In this document: in pieces, positions 16,227 through 25,067 of the stretch | How positions within the stretch are numbered: position 1 is the stretch's first letter | Layout of the letters: each line of letters begins with the position of its first letter | Assembly (NCBI RefSeq): GCF_003601975.1 | Contig: NZ_QZWZ01000005.1 | Location: 124,001-188,000, forward strand | Direction: 5' to 3' | DNA: 64,000 nt | From: Mesorhizobium waimense | GTDB taxonomy: Bacteria; Pseudomonadota; Alphaproteobacteria; Rhizobiales; Rhizobiaceae | Program-made: the position numbers and the translations under genes | Notes under the pieces: generated by a model | Seen by the model: only the letters and a program-made list of their open reading frames with translations | The model's database searches: none | Told to the model about the DNA's origin: nothing

Positions 16227-17567
16227 ATGACAACCGAGATCGCAAAAGTTCACGACATGCAGTGGTACTCTGAGGTGCCACGCTCGATCCGGAAACAGAC
16301 CGTGGTTGGCATCCTGCTCATCTCGGTGGCCTTCGGCGGCTTCGGCACATGGGCTTTCACGGCGCCGCTGGCATCCGCCATCGTTGCTCAAGGCAGTTTC
16401 GTTGCCACCGGGCAAAACAAGGTCATTCAGCATCTCGAAGGCGGCATCATCAAGGAAATCCTGGTCAGCGAAGGCGACCATGTCAGCCTCGATCAGCCGC
16501 TGGTCAGGCTCGACGAAACCGCCGCCCAGACCAACGAACGGCAATTGTTTCTGCGAAAGGCCAGGCTCGAGGCGATCGCGGCCCGCTTGAATGCCGAGGT
16601 GCAAGACAGCGACAAGATCCAGTTTCCCAAGATCGTGACCGACAATCAGTACGACCCGGAAATTGCGCCGATCATGGAAAGCCAGCAACTCAACTTCGCC
16701 GCCGCGATCAGCAAACGCAGCAGTGAAATAGGGCTGTTCGATCAGAACATAAAAGCCATGCAATTCCGCAACGAAGGCATCGAGGAGCAGATCTCGTCGG
16801 TTCGGCGGCAATTGCAATTCCTCAAGGAAGAATATGGGGGCAAGAAAAAGCTTCTCGACCAGGGTTTGATCCGCGGAACCGAGGTGAAGGCGATCCAGCG
16901 GGCAATGGCGGACGCGGACGGCCAGATCGGCAAGATGGTGGCGGAGGTTTCCGAGAACCGCGAACAGATCGTCAGGTTCGAGCAGCAGATCACCCAGACG
17001 AAGGACGCCTATCGCCAGGCAGCGCTCCAGGAATTGCAAAGCCTGGAAGCCGAACTGGACGCGGTACGCGAGCAGTCACGCGAGGCGCAGAATGTGCTTC
17101 GCCGTGTCACCATCAATGCGCCCGTGCCCGGCACGATCATACGCATGCATTACCACACCGCCGGCGGCGTCATCGAGAGCGGCAAGGCCATCCTCGAGAT
17201 CCTGCCTTCAGACGTGCCCTTGGTCATCGAGGCGCAAGTCCCTCGCACCGACATCGACAACGTCAAGGTCGGGCAGCAGGCCTCGATCCGGCTGATCGCG
17301 CTCAACCGGCGCACCACGCCGGTTCTGGAAGGCGAGGTTTACTACGTCTCGGCCGACGCGTTGCCTGAGATGAGCGGCCCCACGCCCAAGGAGGTCTATC
17401 TGGCCCGCGTACGCTTGCCGGCAAGCGAGCTGGCGAAGGCGCACGGCTTTACGCCGACGCCGGGCATGCCTGCCGAAATACTGGTGCAAACCGAGTCGCG
17501 GACGTTCTTCAGCTATCTGACGAAGCCGATCGCCGACAGCATGGCCAGGGCATTCATGGAACAGTGA
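16227..17567 (+). CDS. HlyD/PrtE-type periplasmic adaptor of type I secretion
   Basis: A 446-residue membrane fusion protein. One N-terminal membrane segment (VVGILLISVAFGGFGTWAFT, about residues 28-47) is followed by a lipoyl half-motif (QHLEGGIIKEILVSEGDHV), a long coiled coil at about 110-290 (IEEQISSVRRQLQFLKEEYG), the second lipoyl part (INAPVPGTIIRMHYHTAGG) and a beta-barrel. It would link the ABC transporter to an outer-membrane TolC protein, which is not encoded in the window. The gene follows the ABC gene by 14 bases and precedes the second GNAT-TPR gene by 33 bases, so the four genes are one transcription unit by spacing. Confidence 0.93.
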   Translation: MTTEIAKVHDMQWYSEVPRSIRKQTVVGILLISVAFGGFGTWAFTAPLASAIVAQGSFVATGQNKVIQHLEGGIIKEILVSEGDHVSLDQPLVRLDETAAQTNERQLFLRKARLEAIAARLNAEVQDSDKIQFPKIVTDNQYDPEIAPIMESQQLNFAAAISKRSSEIGLFDQNIKAMQFRNEGIEEQISSVRRQLQFLKEEYGGKKKLLDQGLIRGTEVKAIQRAMADADGQIGKMVAEVSENREQIVRFEQQITQTKDAYRQAALQELQSLEAELDAVREQSREAQNVLRRVTINAPVPGTIIRMHYHTAGGVIESGKAILEILPSDVPLVIEAQVPRTDIDNVKVGQQASIRLIALNRRTTPVLEGEVYYVSADALPEMSGPTPKEVYLARVRLPASELAKAHGFTPTPGMPAEILVQTESRTFFSYLTKPIADSMARAFMEQ

Positions 17568-17600
17568 GCTTCGCAAACAAGGGACAAATTCGGGGGAACC

Positions 17601-19223
17601 ATGCATATCGATGTCATCACGACACGGGAGGGCCTCAACGGGCTCAGGCAGAACTGGGACGATCTTTACGAGAAGGACCCCGAGGCCCAGTTCTTTCTGT
17701 CCTGGACGTTCCTGTCGTCCTATCTTCGCCGGTTTGAAGGCGCCTGGTCCATCCTGGCGGCCCGGTCGGGACCGCAAGGGTCTCCCTATGTCGCCCTGCT
17801 GCCGTTGCGGCTCCGCACCAGGCTGAACAAGAAGACCGGCTTTTGCCACAACGAAATCAACATGGGCGCAAACTACGCGGCCGACTACACGGGCATCGTT
17901 TGCGCACCAGGTTTTGCCGACCGCGCGATCCCGGCGCTTGCCAAACATCTCATGAAGATGAACTGGGCCAAGCTGCATCTCGAAAATCTGCGCATGTCGG
18001 AGAAGCGGCGGCGCCTGCTGCTCGACAACCTTGCCGACAAGCGCCTGACCGCTCAAAGGATGCAGCGCGTCAACAAGACCGACAATGTCGACAACTGCAT
18101 CTGCCCGGCCGCCAGCCTGCCGGGGGATTGGGACACTTATCTCGAGCAGAAGATCAGTTCAAACACGCGCCAGAAGATCAGGCGCTTCCTGCGCAAACTG
18201 GACGGGTCGGACGAATTTCGCATCACCCATGCCGACGCCTCGACGATCGACCGCGACATCGGCATCATCCTCGAAATGTGGCGCATCAAATGGGCGCCGC
18301 GGAAGGGCAACCTTCTGCCCGGCCTTTTGAGGTCCAACCGCATACTGTTCAAGGATGCCTTCGAGAGCGGAACCCTGTTCCTGCCCATTCTCTGGCACCA
18401 AGACAAACCGCTCGCTGGCCTGGCGTTCTTGGTCGACCCGGTCAAGAAGGCGATGCTCTTCCACCTCGCCGGACGCGACGAGACCGCCAACGAAATCCCG
18501 CCGGGGCTTGTGCTGCATGCCTATTGCATTCGCCGTGCGATCGAGCAGGGCTTCCGCAGCTACGATTTCCTGCGCGGCAACGAGTCCTACAAATATTCAT
18601 TCGGTGTCGAGGAGACCAAAATTCATTGTGTTCTGGTCAAAACGAGGACGGGCCGAAATCTCGGTGACCGGCTTGACGCCAGATCCGTGGCAAGCGTGCT
18701 TGAGCAGGCGACCAAATTCCACGAGGCGGGCAAGCTGGCCAATGCCGAAAGCGCCTATCGCCAAATTCTCGAGGTCGCCCCTCGCCACGCTCGTACCCTG
18801 TACGGATTGGGTCAATTGCTCGCGGCCAAGGCGGATCACTGGTCAGCCGCCGATACCTTTGGCTCGCTCGTGGAGATCGCGCCGAATTCGGTCAAGGCGT
18901 GGTCTCGGCTTGCCATTGAACTGCAGGCGCTAAGTCGCCACTCCGAGGCCGCGGACGCCTTCCGCAAGGTGCTTGAGCTCAATCCGGAGCTTCCCGGAGC
19001 GCAGTACGGCCTTGGCCGCTGCCTGGCGGAACTCCGGCAGATTGACGAAGCGGCGAAGGTCTTGAGCGCGGTACAGGATCGGTCCGACAAGCCCATCGAC
19101 CCTCTGCTTCGTGCCAAGGCACGCATGCAGTTGAACAAGCTCAAGCAGGATTTGAACCCTTGCTACATCAGGCTCGAACCCGTGAAGGCAAGTTTGCCCC
19201 TCCTTGAGAAGGCTGACGCCTGA
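17601..19223 (+). CDS. GNAT acyltransferase (CelD/BcsL-like) fused to TPR repeats, copy 2
   Basis: A 540-residue paralogue of the protein at 5665-7287 with the same domain order and length. The shared landmarks are SWTFLSSYLRRF (early), WAKLHLENL, GFRSYDFLRGNESYKYSFG, then TPR helices such as KFHEAGKLANAESAYRQIL and EAADAFRKVLELNPELPGA. ATG 17601 has CGGGGGAACC directly upstream and follows the HlyD gene by 33 bases, so it belongs to the secretion operon. The tight linkage suggests that it acts on the transporter or its cargo. The chemistry (acetyl, acyl or aminoacyl transfer) cannot be read from the sequence. Confidence 0.8.
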   Translation: MHIDVITTREGLNGLRQNWDDLYEKDPEAQFFLSWTFLSSYLRRFEGAWSILAARSGPQGSPYVALLPLRLRTRLNKKTGFCHNEINMGANYAADYTGIVCAPGFADRAIPALAKHLMKMNWAKLHLENLRMSEKRRRLLLDNLADKRLTAQRMQRVNKTDNVDNCICPAASLPGDWDTYLEQKISSNTRQKIRRFLRKLDGSDEFRITHADASTIDRDIGIILEMWRIKWAPRKGNLLPGLLRSNRILFKDAFESGTLFLPILWHQDKPLAGLAFLVDPVKKAMLFHLAGRDETANEIPPGLVLHAYCIRRAIEQGFRSYDFLRGNESYKYSFGVEETKIHCVLVKTRTGRNLGDRLDARSVASVLEQATKFHEAGKLANAESAYRQILEVAPRHARTLYGLGQLLAAKADHWSAADTFGSLVEIAPNSVKAWSRLAIELQALSRHSEAADAFRKVLELNPELPGAQYGLGRCLAELRQIDEAAKVLSAVQDRSDKPIDPLLRAKARMQLNKLKQDLNPCYIRLEPVKASLPLLEKADA

Positions 19224-19447
19224 CTGCTCCGTTGGTCTAAATCAGCGTTCTCCCTCGTTGAGCGCCCACCCGCCCGCAATGCGAAGACGCAGGATGCGCT
19301 CCATAGCATCTGCGTAGCTCCGCTCTGCATCATCGGGTGGGCAGTTGCTCGCCATGGCGCAGATGGAAATCCCATTTGACGCCTTCGAATTGGCCGACCG
19401 CCAACCAATGGCGGTTCCCGGTCGGTCTCATCCCATTGTACTCATCC

Positions 19448-19477
19448 TGTATAATTCCTGTGTACAAACATTATACA
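19448..19477. promoter_or_regulatory. Perfect inverted repeat TGTATAAT-N14-ATTATACA, candidate GntR operator
   Basis: Arms at 19448-19455 and 19470-19477 are exact reverse complements, and a smaller palindrome TGTACA (19461-19466) lies in the spacer. The site is about 95 bases before the GntR start, in the only sizeable gap ahead of this operon. The rest of 19224-19571 shows no gene. FCD-type GntR regulators commonly bind such sites and repress their own operon, so autoregulation is likely. Confidence 0.6.
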
Positions 19478-19571
19478 ATTTGTTGACTTCGCTCCCCTGA
19501 CCGTGCAAATCTCCTGCCGTCGACGCGGTCGATGGACCGGTGGTCACGGGAATTTCAGGCAGGAGGTCTCG

Positions 19572-20282
19572 GTGAAAAGCGGGAAGAACGGTCTGTACGA
19601 CGATCTGAAGCGTCAGATTCTGACGATGGAACTCGACCCCGATCAGGATCTGGACGAGGTGAGCCTGAGCGAGCGCTACGGCCTCTCTAGAACGCCTGTT
19701 CGGGAGATTTTTCGTCGGCTCGAGGGTGAAGGCTACATCGATATCCGCGCCAATCGCGGCGCGCGCGTCGTCCCCATGAACCATCAGACGCTCAGGCACT
19801 TCTTCCTGGTCGCGCCGATGATCTATGCCGCGATCGGCCGCCTTGCGGTGCAAAACTTCAAGCCCAAGCAGCTTGCAGACCTCACGGACACGCAGGAACG
19901 GTTCCGCACCGCAAGCGTCACCGGCGACGCACTCTCCATGGTCCTCGAGAACAATCGCTTCCACGAGATCATCGGCGAGATGTCGGGCAACGCCTACCTG
20001 CAGCCGAGCCTCGGACGCCTCCTGATCGACCACGCCCGGATCGGCCACACCTTCTTCCGGCCCCGCAACGAAGACATGCGCCGGCGTCTGCTGCTCGCCG
20101 TGGACCACCATGATGGCTTCATCGCTGCAATCGGCTCGCACGATGAGGACACGGTCGTCGACCTTGTTTTCGAACACTGGGAACTGTCGCGGGAGAACAT
20201 GGAAATGTTCATCGCACCGCAAGGAATGAAGGCAGACGCGCTTGTCGAAACGCCTGCCGGATCGATGGAGAAATCGTCTTGA
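19572..20282 (+). CDS. GntR-family transcriptional regulator (FadR/FCD type)
   Basis: A 236-residue regulator. The N-terminal winged helix is readable (LYDDLKRQILTMELDPDQ, SLSERYGLSRTPVREIFRRLEGEG), and the C-terminal FCD ligand domain has the metal-binding type residues in NRFHEIIGEMSGN and the late VDHHDGFIAAI helix. GTG 19572 is favoured because AGGAGGT lies at 19561-19567; an upstream in-frame start lacks this. The gene overlaps the next one by four bases (TTGA), so it is translationally coupled to the catabolic genes and probably senses their substrate or an intermediate. Confidence 0.9.
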   Translation: MKSGKNGLYDDLKRQILTMELDPDQDLDEVSLSERYGLSRTPVREIFRRLEGEGYIDIRANRGARVVPMNHQTLRHFFLVAPMIYAAIGRLAVQNFKPKQLADLTDTQERFRTASVTGDALSMVLENNRFHEIIGEMSGNAYLQPSLGRLLIDHARIGHTFFRPRNEDMRRRLLLAVDHHDGFIAAIGSHDEDTVVDLVFEHWELSRENMEMFIAPQGMKADALVETPAGSMEKSS

Positions 20283-21190
20283 AGTTCGAAGGCATCTACA
20301 CCCCGGCCATCACACCTCTCGGCCCAGACGGGCAGATAGATCGTGACGGCTTCGCGGCGGTGCTCGAGTCGCTCATCGAAGCCGGCGTGCACGGCATCAT
20401 CGTTGGCGGATCGACGGGTGAATACTACGCCCAGAGCGCCCAGGAGCGCTTCGATCTCGCCGCCTATGCCAAGGAGGTGATTGGCACTCGGCTTCCGCTC
20501 ATCATTGGGACGGGCGCCACCAGGACCGAAGACTCGGTCGAATACGCCAAGGCGGCGAAAGAGATCGGCGCCGACGCCATCCTCGTGTCGTCGCCTCCAT
20601 ACGCCTTGCCGACGGAGCGTGAGAACGCGATTCATGCGCTTACGGTCGACCGCGCGGCGAACCTTCCGATCATGCTCTACAACTACCCGGCCCGCATGGG
20701 GGTGACGATGAGAGAGGACTATTTCTCCCGCGTCGGCAAATCCCGGAACGTCGTGGCCATCAAGGAGAGCTCCGGCGAGATGAGCAATCTCCATTTGCTG
20801 GCGCGGAAGTTCCCCCACATCTCGCTCTCTTGCGGCTGGGACGACCAGGCGCTCGAATTCTTTGCATGGGGCGCCAGGAGCTGGGTCTGCGCCGGCTCCA
20901 ATTTTCTCCCGCGCGAGCATGTCGCGCTCTACGAAGCCTGCGTGCTCGAAAGGAACTTCGACAAGGGCCGCGCCATCATGACCGCGATGCTGCCGCTCAT
21001 GGATTTCCTCGAATGCGGGAAGTTCGTCCAGTCGATCAAACACGGCTGTGAGCTGATCGGCCTGAACGCAGGCCCGGTGCGGGCGCCGCTGCGTCCCCTC
21101 AATTCGGAAGAAAAGCGAACTCTCCAGACTGTCGTCGCCACTTTGAAGCGCACGGTCGCCCAGATCGCGTCGGGAGCAAACCATGCATGA
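20279..21190 (+). CDS. DapA-family lyase/deaminase (possibly pyrroline-4-hydroxy-2-carboxylate deaminase)
   Basis: A 303-residue TIM-barrel enzyme of the dihydrodipicolinate synthase/NAL family. It has the GGSTGEYYAQS phosphate-like loop, the Tyr of MLYNYPAR (about residue 136) and the Schiff-base lysine of VVAIKESSGE (about residue 162), in the spacing usual for the family. Start TTG 20279 overlaps the GntR stop, with GATGGAGAAA just upstream. In hydroxyproline degradation a member of this family (HypD) deaminates pyrroline-4-hydroxy-2-carboxylate to 2-oxoglutarate semialdehyde. The neighbouring ALDH, FAD oxidoreductase and racemase-like genes fit that pathway, but other DapA-family reactions remain possible. 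Confidence 0.85.
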   Translation: MKFEGIYTPAITPLGPDGQIDRDGFAAVLESLIEAGVHGIIVGGSTGEYYAQSAQERFDLAAYAKEVIGTRLPLIIGTGATRTEDSVEYAKAAKEIGADAILVSSPPYALPTERENAIHALTVDRAANLPIMLYNYPARMGVTMREDYFSRVGKSRNVVAIKESSGEMSNLHLLARKFPHISLSCGWDDQALEFFAWGARSWVCAGSNFLPREHVALYEACVLERNFDKGRAIMTAMLPLMDFLECGKFVQSIKHGCELIGLNAGPVRAPLRPLNSEEKRTLQTVVATLKRTVAQIASGANHA

Positions 21191-22700
21191 ACCTTTGACC
21201 GCTGCCGAATACAAGGCGATCGCCGCGAACATTCAATTGCCGACCAATGCCTTCATCGACGGGGCGTTCCGTCCGGCGAATTCTGGCAAGACATTCAAGA
21301 CGACCAATCCGGCGACGGGCGACACACTTGCCGAGATCGCGGCGTGCGACGCTTCCGACGTCGATTTCGTCGTGGCCAAGGCCAGGCAAGCCTTCGACGA
21401 CGGTCGCTGGCATCTCCGCTCGCCTGGCGAGCGCAAGGCAGTGCTGCTCAAATTCGCGAAGCTCTTGGAGCGCAACCGCCACGAACTTGCGGTCATGGAG
21501 AGCCTCGACAGCGGCAAGCCGGTGCGCGAATGCCAGACCGTGGATGTCCCGGATACGATCCACACGATCCGTTGGCATGCCGAATTGATCGACAAGCTCT
21601 ATGACAACACGGCTCCCGTGGGCTCCAACGCGCTGACCATGGTCGTGCGCGAACCGGTCGGCGTCGTCGGCTGCGTCCTGCCGTGGAACTTTCCGCTGCT
21701 GATGCTGGCCTGGAAAATCGGCCCGGCGCTCGCCGCCGGATGCTCGGTGATCGTGAAGCCAGCCCAGGAAACGACGCTGACCACGCTTCGCGCCGCCGAG
21801 CTGGCGCATGAGGCCGGTATCCCGGCGGGCGTCTTCAACGTTGTTACCGGCGGCGGCAAGGAAGTCGGCGAACCGATCGGTATGCATATGGGCGTCGACA
21901 TGGTGGCGTTCACCGGATCGACGCCGACGGGTCGGCGCTTCCTGCACTACGCAGCGGACTCCAACCTCAAGCGCGTCGTCCTCGAATGCGGCGGCAAGAA
22001 CCCGGCGGTGGTCCTGGAGGATGCCGAAGACCTCGACCTCGTCGCCGAACAGGTGGTCAACGGCGCGTTCTGGAACATGGGCGAGAACTGCTCGGCCACG
22101 TCGCGACTCATCGTCCACGCCAAGATCAAGGACGAGCTGCTGCAGCGCATCGGCGCCTATATGCGGGAGTGGAAGACGGGCGATCCGCTCGACCCGGAAA
22201 ATCGCATCGGCGCGCTCGTCAGCAAGAGCCATTTCGAGAAGGTGAAATCCTTCCTCGGCGACGTGAAGACCGAAAAGCTCTCCGTCGTCCATGGCGGCGG
22301 CACGCACAAGGGTATCTACATCGAGCCGACAGTCGTCGACGGTGTCACGCCTTCGAGCCGTCTCTTTCAGGAGGAGATTTTCGGACCGATCCTTTCGGTC
22401 ACGACGTTCAACTCCCTTGCCGAGGCCGTGGCTCTCGCCAACGACACCAACTACGGGTTGACCGCGTCCGTCTACACCGGAAGCCTGCGCAAGGCGATCA
22501 AGCTTTCGCGCGAAATCCGCGCGGGCGTGGTGACCGTCAACTGCTTCGGCGAAGGCGACGCGACGACGCCGTTCGGCGGCTACAAGGAATCCGGTTTCGG
22601 CGGGCGCGACAAGTCGGTCTTCGCGCATGACAACTACTGCGAATTGAAGACGGTCTGGATCGACGTCTCGGATCGTTCGGTCGACGAGACCATCCGGTGA
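21183..22700 (+). CDS. Aldehyde dehydrogenase (possibly 2-oxoglutarate semialdehyde dehydrogenase)
   Basis: A 505-residue NAD(P)-dependent ALDH with all expected parts: the NAD site with PWNFPLLMLAWKIGPALAAG, the general base Glu in VLECGGKNP, the nucleophile Cys at about residue 303 in NMGENCSATS, and the C-terminal PFGGYKESGFGGRDKS. It overlaps the DapA-family gene by eight bases and the next gene by four. If the operon degrades hydroxyproline, it would oxidise 2-oxoglutarate semialdehyde to 2-oxoglutarate (HypH step). An alternative is betaine or gamma-aminobutyraldehyde oxidation. Confidence 0.9.
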   Translation: MHEPLTAAEYKAIAANIQLPTNAFIDGAFRPANSGKTFKTTNPATGDTLAEIAACDASDVDFVVAKARQAFDDGRWHLRSPGERKAVLLKFAKLLERNRHELAVMESLDSGKPVRECQTVDVPDTIHTIRWHAELIDKLYDNTAPVGSNALTMVVREPVGVVGCVLPWNFPLLMLAWKIGPALAAGCSVIVKPAQETTLTTLRAAELAHEAGIPAGVFNVVTGGGKEVGEPIGMHMGVDMVAFTGSTPTGRRFLHYAADSNLKRVVLECGGKNPAVVLEDAEDLDLVAEQVVNGAFWNMGENCSATSRLIVHAKIKDELLQRIGAYMREWKTGDPLDPENRIGALVSKSHFEKVKSFLGDVKTEKLSVVHGGGTHKGIYIEPTVVDGVTPSSRLFQEEIFGPILSVTTFNSLAEAVALANDTNYGLTASVYTGSLRKAIKLSREIRAGVVTVNCFGEGDATTPFGGYKESGFGGRDKSVFAHDNYCELKTVWIDVSDRSVDETIR

Positions 22701-24043
22701 ACAACGTCGTCGTCAAGCGTCTTCCGGTAGAAACCGGAACCTCGGGTTGGGAGGCGATCAGCAGACGCAGCTTCCCCGTCCGGACGCTCGACGGCACCGT
22801 TTCGGCCGACTGGCTGATCATCGGTGCGGGCTTCGCAGGGCTCTCCGCTGCGCGGCGGCTGTCTCAATTACGGCCTGGCGACAAGATCGTCGTGCTCGAA
22901 GCAAGCGAGGTGGGGAAAGGGACATCGGGCCGGAACTCCGGGTATATGATCGATGTCCCGCACAATCTCTCCTCAAGCGAATACTCCAGCGGAGACGCTG
23001 ACGCCAGTCGATTGGAGATGGCGCAGAACCGCTCCGCAATCGCGTTCGCCATTCAGGTGGCCGCGGACTACGGAATGTCGCGCGAGACCTTCGATCCTGC
23101 AGGCAAGGTTAACGCCGCGGCGACGGCACGCGGGATGAAGCTGAACCTGAGCTTTGGCGAGTCGCTAAAAGCAGCAGGAGAGACGCATACCTTCCTGGAT
23201 GCCGCTCAAATGCGTGAGATCACGGGATCCGGATATTATCTTGGCGGGTTGTACACGCCCGGCGCTGTATTGATTCAGCCTGCTGATTACATCCGCGGGT
23301 TCGCCGCTGGATTGTCGCACCAGATTGATGTCTTCGAACGCTCCCCCGTCACGTCTCTGAAACGCGAAACCGGAACCTGGAAGGCAGTTTCACCGCGAGG
23401 CACGGTAACAGCTCCAAAAGTGATCGTCGGAGTCAACGGCCATATCGATGATTTCGGCTACTACACAAGGCGGCTGATGCACATCTTCGCATATGCGTCG
23501 ATGACAGCGCCCTTCCCTGCAGATGATTTCGGCCGGAAGGTTTCCGGGCAGGACCGATGGGCGCTGCTGCCTGCCGACGCCATGGGTGCCACCGTCCGCA
23601 AAATCACTTCTGCCGGTCAATCGCGCATCGCTATCCGAACGAAGTACACCTACGACACGGCAATCACTTTGAGTGACCGGCGGATGGCGAAAATGGCAGA
23701 AGAGCACCGACGCTCTCTCGACGCCAGATTTCCGGAGCTTGCAGGAATCCGCTTTGAGCATAGCTGGGCCGGGCGTCTTTGTCTCAGCCTCAATCATGTG
23801 CCCGCATTTGGCGAGATTGAAGAAGGGCTCTTTTCCGCCTGTTGTGAGAACGGTCTCGGCACAGTGAAGAGCACGCTTGCCGGCATGATGGCGGCCGAGT
23901 TGGCGACAGAGACGACGTCTCGACATCTGGAACAATACATGGATCACCCTGAGCCGTCCCGGCTTCCGCCTGAACCACTCGCATGGCTCGGCATCAACGC
24001 GGTGATCCGATTACAGGAATTGCGTGCAGGCCGCGAGGGATGA
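22697..24043 (+). CDS. FAD-dependent oxidoreductase of the DAO family
   Basis: A 448-residue flavoprotein starting with GTG 22697, which overlaps the ALDH stop as GTGA. The FAD dinucleotide motif is WLIIGAGFAGLSAARRL at about residues 35-51, with LEASEVGKGTSGRNSGYM soon after, as in glycine, sarcosine and D-amino acid oxidases. Near the C-terminus SWAGRLCLSLNHVPAFG matches the flavin-contacting end of the fold. In the proposed pathway it would oxidise cis-4-hydroxy-D-proline or an N-methyl amino acid. GC content falls slightly in its second half (23100-23900). Confidence 0.85.
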   Translation: MNNVVVKRLPVETGTSGWEAISRRSFPVRTLDGTVSADWLIIGAGFAGLSAARRLSQLRPGDKIVVLEASEVGKGTSGRNSGYMIDVPHNLSSSEYSSGDADASRLEMAQNRSAIAFAIQVAADYGMSRETFDPAGKVNAAATARGMKLNLSFGESLKAAGETHTFLDAAQMREITGSGYYLGGLYTPGAVLIQPADYIRGFAAGLSHQIDVFERSPVTSLKRETGTWKAVSPRGTVTAPKVIVGVNGHIDDFGYYTRRLMHIFAYASMTAPFPADDFGRKVSGQDRWALLPADAMGATVRKITSAGQSRIAIRTKYTYDTAITLSDRRMAKMAEEHRRSLDARFPELAGIRFEHSWAGRLCLSLNHVPAFGEIEEGLFSACCENGLGTVKSTLAGMMAAELATETTSRHLEQYMDHPEPSRLPPEPLAWLGINAVIRLQELRAGREG

Positions 24044-24124
24044 GCCCTCGCCGCGCAATATGAAGGCGGAGCCAACCGCGAAGTCTTCAAGTGAAAATGG
24101 GAACAAAAATAAGGAGTGAGTAAA

Positions 24125-24976
24125 ATGAAGACGTTGTGGAAAGCGCTCTGCGCTGCCGCGATGGTCGGTATGACCATGCTGTCCGCTCACGCGGAAGAGA
24201 AGTCCATTACCGTGGGCACGATGTCCTGGGAGGACCTCACCCCCATCACCGGCATCACCAAAAAGGTGCTCGAAGACTCCGGCTACACCGTAAAGGTGGT
24301 GTCCTTCTCCGAATGGGGCATCGCCTACGCCGCGCTGAGCAAGGGCGACGTCCAGATCCTCGCCTCGCAGACCGACTACGTTGCCCAGGACTATTGGGAC
24401 AAGAACAAGAACCGCCTCGAGAAGATCTCTCCGGTTTCGCATGGCCTGTTCCAGGGCGTGGCGGTGCCGAAATACGTGACGATCGACTCCATGGACCAGC
24501 TGAACGACAACGCCGACAAGTTCGGTGGCAAGATCGTCGGCATCGAGCCGGGATCCGGTCTGATGCGCGATACCGCAAACTCCGTGAAGACATACGATCT
24601 GAAACTGCAACTCGTGGAGGGCAGCACCGCGGCCATGACCGCAGCGCTCAAGTCGGCCGTCGACCGTAAGGAATGGATCGCCGTCACGATCTGGGAACCC
24701 TCCTGGATGATGCAGAAGTATGATGTGAAGTTCCTCAAGGATCCGAAGGCGGTCTTCCCTCCGCCGCAGAGCTACTACTGGATCGGCAAGAAGGGCTTTT
24801 CCGCCGACAATCCGCACGCACGCGAAGTCATCGCCAGCGTCTACGTCCCGCTTGCCGACATCACTGCGATCAACTCCGTCGTCAACGAGGGCAAGACCAT
24901 GGACGAGGCCATCAAGGACTGGACCGACAGCCATGCCGACCTCCTGAAGCGCTGGGAGAACATCAAGGCCGAATAA
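24125..24976 (+). CDS. Substrate-binding protein of a quaternary-amine ABC importer (OpuAC type)
   Basis: A 283-residue periplasmic protein. The signal peptide covers residues 1-23 (MKTLWKALCAAAMVGMTMLS, cleavage after AHA). Mature features of the OpuAC family include aromatic residues that could cage a trimethylammonium group: TMSWEDLTP, FSEWGIAY, IWEPSWM and SYYWIGKKG. ATG 24125 is chosen because AAGGAG (24111-24116) is correctly spaced; GTG 24116 overlaps that site. The ligand is probably a betaine-type compound such as glycine, proline or hydroxyproline betaine. Confidence 0.9.
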   Translation: MKTLWKALCAAAMVGMTMLSAHAEEKSITVGTMSWEDLTPITGITKKVLEDSGYTVKVVSFSEWGIAYAALSKGDVQILASQTDYVAQDYWDKNKNRLEKISPVSHGLFQGVAVPKYVTIDSMDQLNDNADKFGGKIVGIEPGSGLMRDTANSVKTYDLKLQLVEGSTAAMTAALKSAVDRKEWIAVTIWEPSWMMQKYDVKFLKDPKAVFPPPQSYYWIGKKGFSADNPHAREVIASVYVPLADITAINSVVNEGKTMDEAIKDWTDSHADLLKRWENIKAE

Positions 24977-24986
24977 TTGTCGAAAC

Positions 24987-25015
24987 GGCGGGCCGCCCAA
25001 GCTTGGCGGCCCGCC
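24987..25015 (+). terminator. GC-rich hairpin between binding-protein and ATPase genes
   Basis: GGCGGGCCGCC (24987-24997) pairs with GGCGGCCCGCC (25005-25015) around CAAGCTT. There is no T tract. Such hairpins often follow binding-protein genes and protect that part of the mRNA, so that the binding protein is made in excess over the ATPase and permeases. Confidence 0.7.
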
Positions 25016-25067
25016 CCGGAACCACAAAACATGAAGGCCACCGCCAAGCCGGCCCATGGGGAACGCT

